Below, one piece after another: positions 1 through 10,708 of a stretch of DNA of 64,000 nucleotides. The notes under the pieces are model-generated. The model did not search any database and was not told the DNA's origin. It worked only from the letters and a program-made list of their open reading frames with translations. Within the stretch, counting starts at the first letter, position 1. The number at the start of each line of letters is the position of its first letter. Origin of the DNA: Shimazuella soli (GTDB lineage: Bacteria; Bacillota; Bacilli; Thermoactinomycetales; Thermoactinomycetaceae). A program made the position numbers and the translations under genes. Location of the stretch: NCBI RefSeq assembly GCF_022511585.1, contig NZ_JAKWBN010000005.1, positions 1 to 64,000 on the forward strand, read 5' to 3'.

Positions 1-97
1 CTTAGGGGACTGAGCTGCCGAAGGTGGGGCAGATGATTGGGGTGAAGTCGTAACAAGGTATCCCTACCGGAAGGTGGGGATGGATCACCTCCTTTCT
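1..97 (+). rRNA. rrs: 16S ribosomal RNA, 3' end (partial)
   Basis: The window opens inside the last 100 bases of a small-subunit rRNA. The universal GAAGTCGTAACAAGGTA segment (46-62) leads into helix 45 and the anti-Shine-Dalgarno tail GGATCACCTCCTTTCT (82-97). Helix 45 has the pair ATCCC/GGGAT in place of the AGCCG/CGGCT of Bacillus. The change is compensated on both sides, so the gene looks functional. The 5' part lies outside the window. Downstream there is no 23S gene, only a short spacer and an intrinsic terminator. Confidence 0.97.
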
Positions 98-177
98 ATG
101 GAGTACCTTTTGGTACAAATTCGGTTACCAAACAGCAGACGTGTTACTCACTCTTCGGTTTTCAGGGAATAATATCC

Positions 178-211
178 AAACCCCAAGGACAAATGTGCTT
201 GGGGTTTTTTT
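178..211 (+). terminator. Intrinsic terminator directly behind 16S rRNA
   Basis: The stem AAACCCCAAG / CTTGGGGTTT closes on a 10-base loop and is followed by seven T. The 80 bases between the 16S end and this stem contain TTCGGTTTTCAGGGAA, which resembles spacer sequence of Bacillales rrn operons. The transcript therefore appears to end here, without tRNA, 23S or 5S. Confidence 0.85.
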
Positions 212-321
212 ACTAATAGACATAAGAAGCTCCCTCTTTTGCTCGGATCACGTTGTTTATTTATTTTGCATATGTTTAAATTTAATTAAGGATTATGTCC
301 ATACAAGAGAAAGAGATTCAC

Positions 322-897
322 ATGAATCTAGAGCTAGTCTTCCTTATTCTCCGTAATTCAGATTTGAACATCTGGAATCGGGTAAAGCTCTTGTACGTGC
401 TCAAAAGATATAAAAAGAATGAACCGATCATGGTGTTCATGTTCGGTTTGCCGGGAGCGGGGAAGAGTACTTTCGTAAAGAAGTTGGAAATATTCTTTTT
501 TAACGTCTTCGGAAAGGAAATGGATCAGCTTGATCCCGATCTTTATTTCCCTTCGGATTATGATAAAAAGAACCCAGATAAGTATTTTGATCTCACTCGG
601 GCGGAGCTAGACAATAAGTTTAAGGAAACCATTCTGTATGGGCGATGGGCCATCTTCCAAACCGGTGGCTCACTTCTAGTACCACGTGGTATTAAGATGG
701 TTGAGGCAATGGGGGCTGGTTATTACATTTTTTCGATCCTTATTGACGTGAAACCAGAAATCGCACGTCAACGAAACGAAGCACGGGACAGAACAGTTGA
801 ACCAGAAAAATTTGAAGAGTGCGTACAGGATCTTCCAAGAACATTCCGTAGCCTAAAGCATTTGGGAGCAGGTTCAATAAAGATCAAAAATAACTGA
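322..897 (+). CDS. P-loop kinase-like ATPase (zeta-toxin/AAA_33 type)
   Basis: A protein of 191 residues with a Walker A motif GLPGAGKST near residue 42, then a DPDLYFPSDY segment and an RQRNEARDR stretch that resembles the lid region of small P-loop kinases. This fits the zeta-toxin / polynucleotide-kinase-like fold. Substrate is unknown. No antitoxin-like partner lies beside it. I chose the ATG at 322, with AGAGAAAGAG a few bases upstream, over the ATG at 295, whose AAGGA is only two bases away. It stands alone between the 16S terminator and a 39-base hairpin. Base composition is locally GC-richer than the neighbours (about 52% in 421-480 by hand count), which may point to transfer, perhaps from a phage. 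Confidence 0.7.
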   Translation: MNLELVFLILRNSDLNIWNRVKLLYVLKRYKKNEPIMVFMFGLPGAGKSTFVKKLEIFFFNVFGKEMDQLDPDLYFPSDYDKKNPDKYFDLTRAELDNKFKETILYGRWAIFQTGGSLLVPRGIKMVEAMGAGYYIFSILIDVKPEIARQRNEARDRTVEPEKFEECVQDLPRTFRSLKHLGAGSIKIKNN

Positions 898-909
898 ATT
901 GAACCGCGT

Positions 910-948
910 TTGCTGAGTGGAACTGGCGCTAGCCAATCCACTCAGCAA
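910..948 (+). terminator. Long perfect hairpin behind the P-loop kinase
   Basis: TTGCTGAGTGGA (910-921) pairs perfectly with TCCACTCAGCAA (937-948). A second stem TGGC/GCCA sits in the loop. No T-run follows, so termination is likely but not certain. Confidence 0.6.
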
Positions 949-1051
949 GAAAAATCGTAAGAAATCACCCATCGAATGGATTTATACTCGTGTTCAACAA
1001 GGAGATATCCATCGCAAGAAGCGAAGCGGTTACTTTGTGCTGCTTAAATTA

Positions 1052-1354
1052 TCACTTCAAAACCTTTTCAAAAGAAGGGCCAACTTGACAAGAAGTTATC
1101 TCAATTTTTTCCCATACGTTTCCTATAACATAAGGTTCCAATGCTAACCAATTATCCACATCTTCGCGTGTTGGAAAGTCTACGACTAACATAGATCCTA
1201 TCATTTGATCATTCTCCAATATAGCAGCTCCAAACAACATATTTCTACTCTCCACCAATTTATCCCCTAATGCAATGTGTTCAGCTCGCATTTGCAAGCG
1301 TCGTTCCTTTGCCATTGAGTCCGTTCCATCGTAGGCAAGTATCAAAAATTGCAT
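1052..1354 (-). CDS. YciI-family protein
   Basis: A protein of 100 residues that begins MQFLILAYDGTD and has the compact alpha-beta pattern of the YCII-related domain: an RR..R..H segment near residues 18-26, then GAAILEN..MIGSMLVVDFP and a W..LEPYV..NVWEKIEI tail. Members are small cytosolic dimers of the ferredoxin-like fold, and a few act as dehalogenases or lactonases. The substrate here cannot be predicted. The ATG has AAGGGAG about ten bases upstream. It stands alone, upstream of the minus-strand transporter. Confidence 0.8.
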   Translation of the reverse strand: MQFLILAYDGTDSMAKERRLQMRAEHIALGDKLVESRNMLFGAAILENDQMIGSMLVVDFPTREDVDNWLALEPYVIGNVWEKIEITSCQVGPSFEKVLK

Positions 1355-1446
1355 GACAATCAGCTCCCTTAGAACTCTATTGAATCATTAAATATTGCAA
1401 ATATAACTTTGCTTATGTCATTATCCACAGTATTTAAGTTAGTGGT

Positions 1447-2295
1447 TTAATCGATATTAATAAGGATAATCCCTATTAACAACACGATGAATGAGACAAA
1501 TTGAAATTTTGAGAACTTTTCTTTATACATAAGATAAGAAAGACCAGCGACAATTACTCCATTAGACGACGCAATTGGTGAAATGATACTAGCAGGTCCT
1601 ATCTTTAATGCTGCTGCTAAAGTTTGCATCATACCAAAGGAGAGTATTCCTGCAAATATTCCAAAAAATATGCCTGTTGTTTTAACCTGTTGTTTTTTTT
1701 CTCGGCCTAACCATAAAGTAGTAGAAAACCAGATCAATCCAAATACATAAGAAAGGAATATAATGGGATTATTGTTGAGATGCATTTCCTCTGTAATCTT
1801 TAACCCGCCGTTTCGAATAAAAAAGCCAATAAACGCAACACCAACAAAGAGATACCACAGATTATTTTGAATGCGTAACTTTTGATTCGGATCAAAGGGA
1901 AGTAGTAAAATGGCAACGATGATTAATAGAATAGCCAATCCTTCAAACCAATTTAGAAATTCTGAATAAAGGAAGATAGACATAAACACTATTAATATGA
2001 CATGACTATGTGCCACGGTTGCTGTTAAGCCAGCAGGACCGATATAGACTGATTTACTATACAGCAGGTTGCCTAATGTCGTACCTATACCTATAATGCT
2101 CCCTGCAACAAGGATATTCCAATTCCAATCCCAAGTTTGGGTATACAAAAGGTAAAGGCCTGATCCCAATGAACCAGATAGATAGAAGCCAAAAAGTAGT
2201 TTTTCCGATGTACCACCTTTCATCGTATTGATCTTAAAGAAAAAAGCACTTAAGCCATTAAAAAGGAAGCAAAGAAAGGCTAGAAAGAGCCACAT
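1447..2295 (-). CDS. EamA/DMT-family membrane transporter
   Basis: About 282 residues with roughly ten hydrophobic segments arranged as two EamA repeats, typical of drug/metabolite transporters in the cytoplasmic membrane. The first repeat ends around LLPFDPNQ, where a short cytosolic linker separates the halves. Substrate is unknown. The start is the ATG at 2295 (MWLFLAFLCF), because GGAGG lies ten bases upstream. The longer frame to 2340 has no comparable site. The last codons read through to a TAA near 1447 with no clear terminator. Confidence 0.85.
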   Translation of the reverse strand: MWLFLAFLCFLFNGLSAFFFKINTMKGGTSEKLLFGFYLSGSLGSGLYLLYTQTWDWNWNILVAGSIIGIGTTLGNLLYSKSVYIGPAGLTATVAHSHVILIVFMSIFLYSEFLNWFEGLAILLIIVAILLLPFDPNQKLRIQNNLWYLFVGVAFIGFFIRNGGLKITEEMHLNNNPIIFLSYVFGLIWFSTTLWLGREKKQQVKTTGIFFGIFAGILSFGMMQTLAAALKIGPASIISPIASSNGVIVAGLSYLMYKEKFSKFQFVSFIVLLIGIILINID

Positions 2296-2451
2296 TAACG
2301 GTAATCCTCCTACAAAAAGATAGTTTAATTTTATAGACAATTATGTAATCCATCAATTTATCTTTAATTGGTCTATTAGCTGATGAAGTTAGTTTGTGTT
2401 AACATGAGAGACAGAGTAGATTATTGGTTTACAATGGAGAGGTTGATATCA

Positions 2452-3030
2452 ATGAAAACAAATACACATATAGCATTACGTGATTGGGCTGTGACATTGG
2501 ATGAGCTTGGAAAAGGAACGCAGATCATGCTGCTCAGAAAAGGTGGGATTCATGAGGAAACCCGTCACTTTGAAGTAACTAGTGATAACTTCTTTTTGTT
2601 TCCAGCATATGAGCACCAAAAAGCAGAGTTATTGAAAGAGGAGTATCAAGGGAATATTGCAAAAAGCATCGAAACTTGGTCCCCAGAAGATGAACAAGTT
2701 ATAGTGAAATACTATGCGGAGTTATATGAGGACATTGAGCTATTAGATGAAGAAAAACTAAAAGCACTTTACCCTCATCATATCTGGACCAACGAATTTG
2801 CAGCAGAGCGGTTAAAATGGAAAAAGAAACTTCCATTACATGTGTTGTTACTGCGTGTGTATCAATTAGAACAACCAGCAGAAATTCCAATGTTATCTGA
2901 GTATGGCGGATGTAAATCTTGGCTGAGTTTACCAGAGATCGTTCAAGGAAAAGAAGCTCATCCTGTATTATCTGATGAAGCATTTGCACAAAAAGTAGCA
3001 GATATAAAGCAAAGTTTACAAGCAGGCTGA
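2452..3030 (+). CDS. DUF1802 family protein
   Basis: A protein of 192 residues beginning MKTNTHIALRDWAVTLDELGKG and containing the ILLRKGGI-like core (QIMLLRKGGIHEE) and FFLFPAYEHQ, both hallmarks of DUF1802. Function is unknown. It is probably cytosolic, with no signal peptide or membrane segment. The start at 2452 is chosen because GGAGAGG (2436-2442) lies nine bases upstream. The frame from 2383 would add 23 unrelated residues. It is a single-gene unit that ends at a terminator overlapping its own stop. Confidence 0.8.
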   Translation: MKTNTHIALRDWAVTLDELGKGTQIMLLRKGGIHEETRHFEVTSDNFFLFPAYEHQKAELLKEEYQGNIAKSIETWSPEDEQVIVKYYAELYEDIELLDEEKLKALYPHHIWTNEFAAERLKWKKKLPLHVLLLRVYQLEQPAEIPMLSEYGGCKSWLSLPEIVQGKEAHPVLSDEAFAQKVADIKQSLQAG

Positions 3031-3047
3031 TAAGGCCTGCTTTTTTT
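3021..3047 (+). terminator. Intrinsic terminator of the DUF1802 gene
   Basis: AGCAGGC / GCCTGCT with a seven-base loop, then seven T. The stem covers the last codons and the stop of the gene. Confidence 0.9.
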
Positions 3048-3131
3048 AACTTGACTTAGAGTTTAGTCGAAGTTGTAGCCTGAGATTATCCAAAAAATTA
3101 TTTCGGAAATAGATGAAAGAAGGGTAATCTC

Positions 3132-4052
3132 ATGAAACAAGTAAAAATTTATCTTATGTTGATTGGATTCGCTGTTTTTACAGGTATGACGTTTAATTTG
3201 GCTAAATATGCAGTTGCATTTCTCACTCCATCTCATGTAGCTGCTTGGAGATTTGGAATAGCAGGAGTTGTGATGATCGGAGTCCTATTTTTTAAAGAAG
3301 GTCTTCAGTTGTCTTCTTTAAAACAAAATGCTTTGTGGTACATCATTATTGGTGTGATAGGAATTTTTGGGTTTAATACCTTTTTCTTTTTGGGGATGAA
3401 TCATACATCACCTGTAAATGGTTCTTTAATTATGGCCTTGAATCCATTAGTCACTACTATTTTTGCAAGATTGATCCTAAAAGATAAGATTCACAAAAAT
3501 GGGGTGATTGGGATTTTCTTTGGGTTTACTGGTGTTTTGTTTGTATTGACAAAAGGTTCGCTGTCAACTTTCACACATCTATCTTTTTCAATAGGAGATC
3601 TGTTCTTATTTGCAGGAAATCTTTGCTGGGCTCTCTATGGGGTTTTAAGCAGACGGTTTATAAAAAATGGAACTGCGTTATCAACGACCACTTATACGAT
3701 GGTGGCAGGAGCAATTGGACTTATTATCATGTCTGCATTTACTGCTTCAGAATCATCAGTAAGTGTCCCGATTGGGGTCTGGGGAGCTGTTATTTTTATG
3801 GCACTGTTTACCACTGTATTAGGTTATTTGTGGTGGAATAGAGGAATGAAAAAATTAGGTGCAACAAAAACTTCTCTATTTTTTAACTTAGTTCCAATTG
3901 TTACTATGCTTACAAGTGTATGGAGTGGAATACCAATTACTTTGGTTCAAGTAGGTGGAACTGTGCTCGTTATACTAGGAGTTTTAGTCTCATCGGGCGC
4001 CATTACGTTTTCTTCAATGGAAGAACGAAAAATGCAAAAATGTATTTCCTAA
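3132..4052 (+). CDS. EamA/DMT-family transporter
   Basis: 306 residues with ten predicted membrane helices in two EamA repeats; the second begins around GDLFLFAGNLCWALYGVLSRR. The motifs WRFGIAGV and GYLWWNRGMKKLGATKTSLFFNLVPI are typical of the family. AGAAGGGTAATCTC precedes the ATG. The protein ends in a short charged tail, MEERKMQKCIS. Immediately after the stop, in the same frame, lies a second copy of the family's C-terminal helix, so the natural tail may have been replaced by a recombination event. Substrate is unknown. Confidence 0.88.
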   Translation: MKQVKIYLMLIGFAVFTGMTFNLAKYAVAFLTPSHVAAWRFGIAGVVMIGVLFFKEGLQLSSLKQNALWYIIIGVIGIFGFNTFFFLGMNHTSPVNGSLIMALNPLVTTIFARLILKDKIHKNGVIGIFFGFTGVLFVLTKGSLSTFTHLSFSIGDLFLFAGNLCWALYGVLSRRFIKNGTALSTTTYTMVAGAIGLIIMSAFTASESSVSVPIGVWGAVIFMALFTTVLGYLWWNRGMKKLGATKTSLFFNLVPIVTMLTSVWSGIPITLVQVGGTVLVILGVLVSSGAITFSSMEERKMQKCIS

Positions 4053-4193
4053 CTTAATTGGATTCATCATTTTCTCATGACCGGAACTCCAATAACTTTC
4101 ATACAGATGATAGGGGCAGCTTTGGTGATTTTTGGAGTATTAACTTCTTCAGGTATCCTTTTTGCAAAACCAACCATTATAAAAGTGTCTTAA
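4053..4193 (+). pseudogene. Remnant of a second EamA transporter C-terminus
   Basis: Translation in the frame of the upstream gene, directly after its stop, gives TGTPITFIQMIGAALVIFG followed by VLTSSG. This aligns with SGIPITLVQVGGTVLVILG and VLVSSG near the end of the intact transporter. Only about 40 residues remain and there is no ribosome binding site. It looks like the tail of a tandem paralogue left after deletion. Confidence 0.65.
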
Positions 4194-4201
4194 AAAAGTA
4201 T

Positions 4202-4228
4202 AAAACCAGACGTGTATAGTCTGGTTTT
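4202..4228. terminator. Bidirectional terminator
   Basis: AAAACCAGAC / GTCTGGTTTT with a seven-base loop, A-rich on one flank and T-rich on the other. It separates the convergent transporter remnant and the small minus-strand gene. Confidence 0.8.
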
Positions 4229-4233
4229 ATATT

Positions 4234-4509
4234 CTACACATTTTGTGCAGTCAATGTTTCCAATTCAATTATAATTTCATCCACTGTCATATCCCCTTCA
4301 AGGTAAATACCAACTAATGTGGATACAAGCACTGATTCTTCACCTGAAATATGTAATAACTCCAATAACTCTTTGAGGGGATCATAGCTTTTAGAGAAAA
4401 TATGTATGCTCTGTGAGCCAAAAACTTCTTCCAATTGTAAAGTCTTTTGATAAACTTGTTTGATTATTGATAGTATCATTTTAATAAGTTCTTTTTTTTG
4501 TGTATCCAA
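4234..4509 (-). CDS. Small hypothetical protein, 91 residues
   Basis: Begins at TTG (4509) with AGAGAGGA eight bases upstream. The protein is leucine-, isoleucine- and glutamate-rich, has no signal or membrane helix, and looks all-helical. The C-terminal half (GDMTVDEIIIELETLTAQ) resembles an amphipathic helix hairpin. I do not recognise the family. It is a single gene flanked by a terminator. Confidence 0.55.
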   Translation of the reverse strand: MDTQKKELIKMILSIIKQVYQKTLQLEEVFGSQSIHIFSKSYDPLKELLELLHISGEESVLVSTLVGIYLEGDMTVDEIIIELETLTAQNV

Positions 4510-4743
4510 ATATAAAATCCTCTCTTAAGAAAATACAACAATTTCATTATACCAAACTTTTTGAACATGTTTTAGGCCTGTCAAGTTAGATTATTTATTT
4601 TTATCAAAAAAGAAGGGGATTTTACTGATACTACTCTCTTCATTGGCAATAGGAGTCTTTCTATTTGAAAGAGAGCTGTAAAGGAATAAATGAATGTATA
4701 CTGTGTGAAACTAGGGGAGAAATTTTTAACCTGGAGGTCGCAC

Positions 4744-5100
4744 ATGGACGGAAATGTTATTGAAGATTCACTACTGGATTATAAAGAGGGATTAGGAGAA
4801 CTCGCAAAACATCTTCCAGATGTCGTTCAAAATTATATTAAATTTACTGATGCTTGTTTTGAAGAAGGAACTTTATCTAAAAAAACAAAACATTTAATTG
4901 CCCTTGGATTAGGTGTATACAGTAATGATGAGTATTGCATTATTTACCATACAAAAGGAGCAATCGATAATGGAGCATCTCGCCAAGAAATAATAGAGGC
5001 AGCGGCAGTTACAACAGCTTTTGGCGGAGGAGTGTCGATGTCACAGACGATTACACTTGTTCAAGATGCATTATCTTCCTTTCAAAAGCATACACATTAA
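4744..5100 (+). CDS. Carboxymuconolactone decarboxylase / AhpD-like protein
   Basis: 118 residues with the CMD fold signature: a LSKKTKHLIALGLGV helix, then DEYCIIYHTKGAIDNGASRQEIIEAAAV, then an AFGGGVSMSQT helix. The E-x-C-x-x-x-H active-site pattern is kept (E, C and H in DEYCIIYH), but the first cysteine of the AhpD CxxC redox pair is absent. A peroxidase-reductase role is therefore less certain than a CMD-like one. The ATG at 4744 has GGAGG six bases upstream. The longer frame from 4690 lacks such a site. A terminator follows directly. Confidence 0.82.
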   Translation: MDGNVIEDSLLDYKEGLGELAKHLPDVVQNYIKFTDACFEEGTLSKKTKHLIALGLGVYSNDEYCIIYHTKGAIDNGASRQEIIEAAAVTTAFGGGVSMSQTITLVQDALSSFQKHTH

Positions 5101-5113
5101 TAAAAAATAAGTT

Positions 5114-5135
5114 AGCCCCAATGAGGGCTTTTTCT
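5114..5135 (+). terminator. Intrinsic terminator after the AhpD-like gene
   Basis: AGCCC / GGGCT closing on a short loop, followed by TTTTTCTT. Confidence 0.75.
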
Positions 5136-5376
5136 TATGAAACAAGTGCAAAGTTTATCATGATACAAAAAAGGGTATTTGAACTTTGGACACAGAAAAT
5201 GAATGGAAAAAAGGCGTAGAGTTAAGGATGTAATATTGTAATTTTACAGAAAATGTATTGACAATTGACAGAAGAAAGCGGTACCATAAATAAGGTAGGA
5301 CTGTTTATTCCCTCAAACAACGGATGGAAGTACAGAAGATTAACCCGGTTAAAGGGAAGTGGGAGTACTATGATTT

Positions 5377-5847
5377 ATGAATAAAAATGCCGACCTTTTG
5401 TTTACTAAAGAGATTACTCCGCTGATTATTCCAAAGGAGAAAGTGGTTGTATTAGAACCAGATTGGTCACTGGAGCGAGCTCTAATCGTATTAACTCGCA
5501 AAGGTACAACTTCCGTACCAGTCATTCATCCCGATGGTAAGGTTGAAGGGATTATCAGTAAGACGAACATATTGGATTTTCTCATTAACCCAAATAAGGC
5601 ACAAGAACTCGATTTTTCAAAATTAAAAGAGTACCGTGTATTGGATGCAATGGATCGGAACCACATGGGAATTATGGCCAACTCCATTTTTTCATTTGCT
5701 TTTGAAGTATTGGTAAATCGCTCGTATATACCAATAATTGATATACGTCACCAGTTTGTTGGGATTTTAACGAGAAAAGTAATGATGGAAAAAGTAATCG
5801 AGTATTTTCATGAGGAATATTTGCAAACAGTAACAACAGAATTATGA
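5377..5847 (+). CDS. cbpB: CBS-domain protein, CbpB/DarB (YkuL)-like c-di-AMP receptor
   Basis: 156 residues made of two CBS motifs: one around residues 15-75 (ALIVLTRKGTTSVPVIHPDGKVEGIIS) and one around 88-145 (FEVLVNRSYIPIIDIRHQFVGILTRK). Length and layout match B. subtilis YkuL/DarB and Listeria CbpB, which bind c-di-AMP and act on the stringent-response enzyme Rel. That function is known for the family and inferred here. A likely promoter, TTGACA with TAAATA 16 bases on, lies near 5268-5295. The SD GGGAG is 11 bases from this ATG and four from another ATG at 5370 that opens a four-codon frame overlapping the start. Confidence 0.85.
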   Translation: MNKNADLLFTKEITPLIIPKEKVVVLEPDWSLERALIVLTRKGTTSVPVIHPDGKVEGIISKTNILDFLINPNKAQELDFSKLKEYRVLDAMDRNHMGIMANSIFSFAFEVLVNRSYIPIIDIRHQFVGILTRKVMMEKVIEYFHEEYLQTVTTEL

Positions 5848-5850
5848 GAA

Positions 5851-5898
5851 AAAACCAGTCAATTTTCCTTGTTATAAAGGGATTTGGCTGGTTTTTTT
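5851..5898 (+). terminator. Intrinsic terminator of cbpB
   Basis: AACCAGTCAA pairs with TTGGCTGGTT across a roughly 22-base loop and is followed by seven T. Confidence 0.8.
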
Positions 5899-6069
5899 AG
5901 ATAAAAGAAAAATACCTTTTATAAATATATTGGAATATTTATGCAGTATAGGAGTGTCATTAAAGTGTAACAATTGGAAAATATAATTTCATCATATGAG
6001 TTCAATTAAATAGGAAATCCTATTTGTCTGGAAGTTGTAAAAAATGGAGAGGATGAAGAATTCAAAGAA

Positions 6070-6561
6070 CTAATGCCCTTTGGAAGTACGCTCAAACGAC
6101 TCATTAAGTATTTGAAGAGATATACAGGTTTGGAAGAAATCTGTCAATTCAGTCCAGTAATCTGCATCTAAATCTCTTTTTAAGAGGAGAGCAATTTCTT
6201 TCATTTTGGAAAACAGTTGTCGAATGGACTGGGAATTAATGGAAGAAGTATTGCTTTCTTGGTGAGATTTGATAACTAATGTTTCCAAATCATCAAAAGT
6301 GTTTTCATAAATAATTACTTTAATAATCTCAGGTAGATGAGGAGCAACTTTTACTTGAGATCGGCATTTTTCCCATGTACGGAGCAATCTGCGATTATTT
6401 AAACTGTTAAGGTAGTCTTGCACAGTATATGTTTCATAGTTACCATTATTTTCATGAATTTGGAATTTTTTTTTGTCTTGAGAACGTAAATAAATAACAT
6501 TTTTAGATTGAATATAATGGTTAACACTAACATCAGCTGTATTTAAATTATACTTCTTCAT
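6070..6561 (-). CDS. Hypothetical protein, 163 residues
   Basis: No family recognised. The protein has an N-terminal beta-rich part (residues 1-60, QKSKNVIYLRS-like strands) and a helical remainder with LLRTWEKCRSQ and MKEIALLLKRDL segments. There is no signal peptide or membrane helix, so it is probably cytosolic. It is a monocistronic, AT-rich gene like its surroundings. AAAGG directly abuts the ATG, with GGGGGC seven bases upstream as the more plausible ribosome binding site. Confidence 0.55.
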   Translation of the reverse strand: MKKYNLNTADVSVNHYIQSKNVIYLRSQDKKKFQIHENNGNYETYTVQDYLNSLNNRRLLRTWEKCRSQVKVAPHLPEIIKVIIYENTFDDLETLVIKSHQESNTSSINSQSIRQLFSKMKEIALLLKRDLDADYWTELTDFFQTCISLQILNESFERTSKGH

Positions 6562-6985
6562 CCTTTCTGCCCCCAGTTGTTACAAAATTTCCCCCAAAAA
6601 AGAGAATAATGAAGAGAGAATCTTTCAAAAGATACTTTCTATTGTACACTATTCTCATAAAAAGTGGGTATAAAATAATGTGAGCAATGCGTGAATATAA
6701 AGTGGAAATTTATTATAAATAACAAAGTAATTATATAAAATATACATATCATCTTTTGTTAATTAAAAAATAATCATCCTATTAAAAAAGGAATTTTTTT
6801 ACTATTAATTGTTTGTTTATTTCCTGATTTATGGATAAATCAAGATCACCTTGATCTATGGGATTGTCTACGTTAGAATATAATGAGAATCACATGATAA
6901 TCAATCTAATTTAGGTTACACCAAATTAATGAGAACACTACCTTATTGTCATATATAGGTGGAAAGTGCGTGGAGGAATGCGACT
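6562..6985. promoter_or_regulatory. Divergent control region before sufC
   Basis: 424 bases without a gene, very AT-rich. A suitable suf promoter is TTGATC (6851-6856) with TAGAAT (6874-6879) at 17-base spacing. Just downstream, TGAGAAT (6884-6890) and TGATAAT (6895-6901) repeat a Fur-type half-site in direct orientation, which would fit iron control. They do not form the inverted 7-1-7 box, so this is only a candidate. Confidence 0.4.
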
Positions 6986-7771
6986 ATGTCAACACCGAAC
7001 CTCAGTATTCGGGATCTACAAGTTTCTATTGAAGATAAACAAATTTTGAAAGGTGTGAATCTATCCGTAAACGGCGGAGAAATCCATGCGATTATGGGTC
7101 CAAACGGTACAGGGAAAAGTACCCTTGCTTCTGCTTTGATGGGACATCCAAAGTACGAGGTTACTAGCGGGAGTGTTACCATCAATGGGGAAGACCTTTT
7201 AGAGATGGAAGTAGATGAGCGTGCTCGTGCTGGACTATTTCTTGCAATGCAATATCCAAGTGAAGTCAGCGGGGTTACGAACTCTGACTTTTTGCGCAGT
7301 GCGATCAATGCAAAGCGTGGAGAAGGCAATGAGATCTCATTGATGAAGTTTATTCGTGAAATGGATAAACAAATGGAAGTATTAGAGATGGACGAATCTT
7401 TTGCTACCCGTTATTTAAACGAAGGGTTTTCAGGTGGAGAAAAGAAGCGAAATGAGATTTTACAAATGATGATGTTAAAACCTACTTTCTCCATTTTGGA
7501 TGAGATCGACTCTGGTCTTGATATAGATGCATTAAAAATTGTTGCTGCTGGTGTAAATGAAATGAGAAGTCCTGATAGAGGTGTGATTATTATTACCCAC
7601 TATCAACGCCTGTTGAACTATATTAAACCGGACTTTGTACACGTGTTTATGCAAGGGAAAATTGTGAAATCCGGTGGTCCAGAATTAGCTGAACGTCTAG
7701 AGCAAGAGGGATATGATTGGGTAAAAGAAGAGCTGGGCATTGTAGATGAAACTGTTGGACATAGGGTGTAA
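6986..7771 (+). CDS. sufC: Fe-S cluster assembly ATPase SufC
   Basis: 261 residues, an ABC-type ATPase without a membrane domain. Walker A GPNGTGKST begins near residue 38, the signature FSGGEKKRNE follows, and Walker B reads FSILDEIDSGLDIDAL with the SufC-specific D-loop. SufC binds SufB and SufD and drives scaffold rearrangement during Fe-S assembly in the cytosol. The start is the ATG at 6986, with GGAGG nine bases upstream. It is the first gene of a tight five-gene operon that ends at 12130. Confidence 0.97.
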   Translation: MSTPNLSIRDLQVSIEDKQILKGVNLSVNGGEIHAIMGPNGTGKSTLASALMGHPKYEVTSGSVTINGEDLLEMEVDERARAGLFLAMQYPSEVSGVTNSDFLRSAINAKRGEGNEISLMKFIREMDKQMEVLEMDESFATRYLNEGFSGGEKKRNEILQMMMLKPTFSILDEIDSGLDIDALKIVAAGVNEMRSPDRGVIIITHYQRLLNYIKPDFVHVFMQGKIVKSGGPELAERLEQEGYDWVKEELGIVDETVGHRV

Positions 7772-7785
7772 GGATGGTGCCAACA

Positions 7786-10683
<2,898 letters not shown>

Positions 10684-10708
10684 ACACAAAAGAAGGAGGC
10701 AGCGTTTC

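Noticed and set aside
917-1147. 76-codon frame on the plus strand
   Set aside because: It starts inside the terminator hairpin, overlaps the YciI-like gene antisense and has no SD.
4595-4682. Hydrophobic frame KKGILLILLSSLAIGVFLFE before the AhpD-like gene
   Set aside because: No start codon or SD, and the upstream frame is closed; too little to call a gene remnant.
5370-5384. Four-codon frame (MIYE) overlapping the cbpB start
   Set aside because: It has the better spaced SD and might couple translation, but a frame this short is expected by chance.
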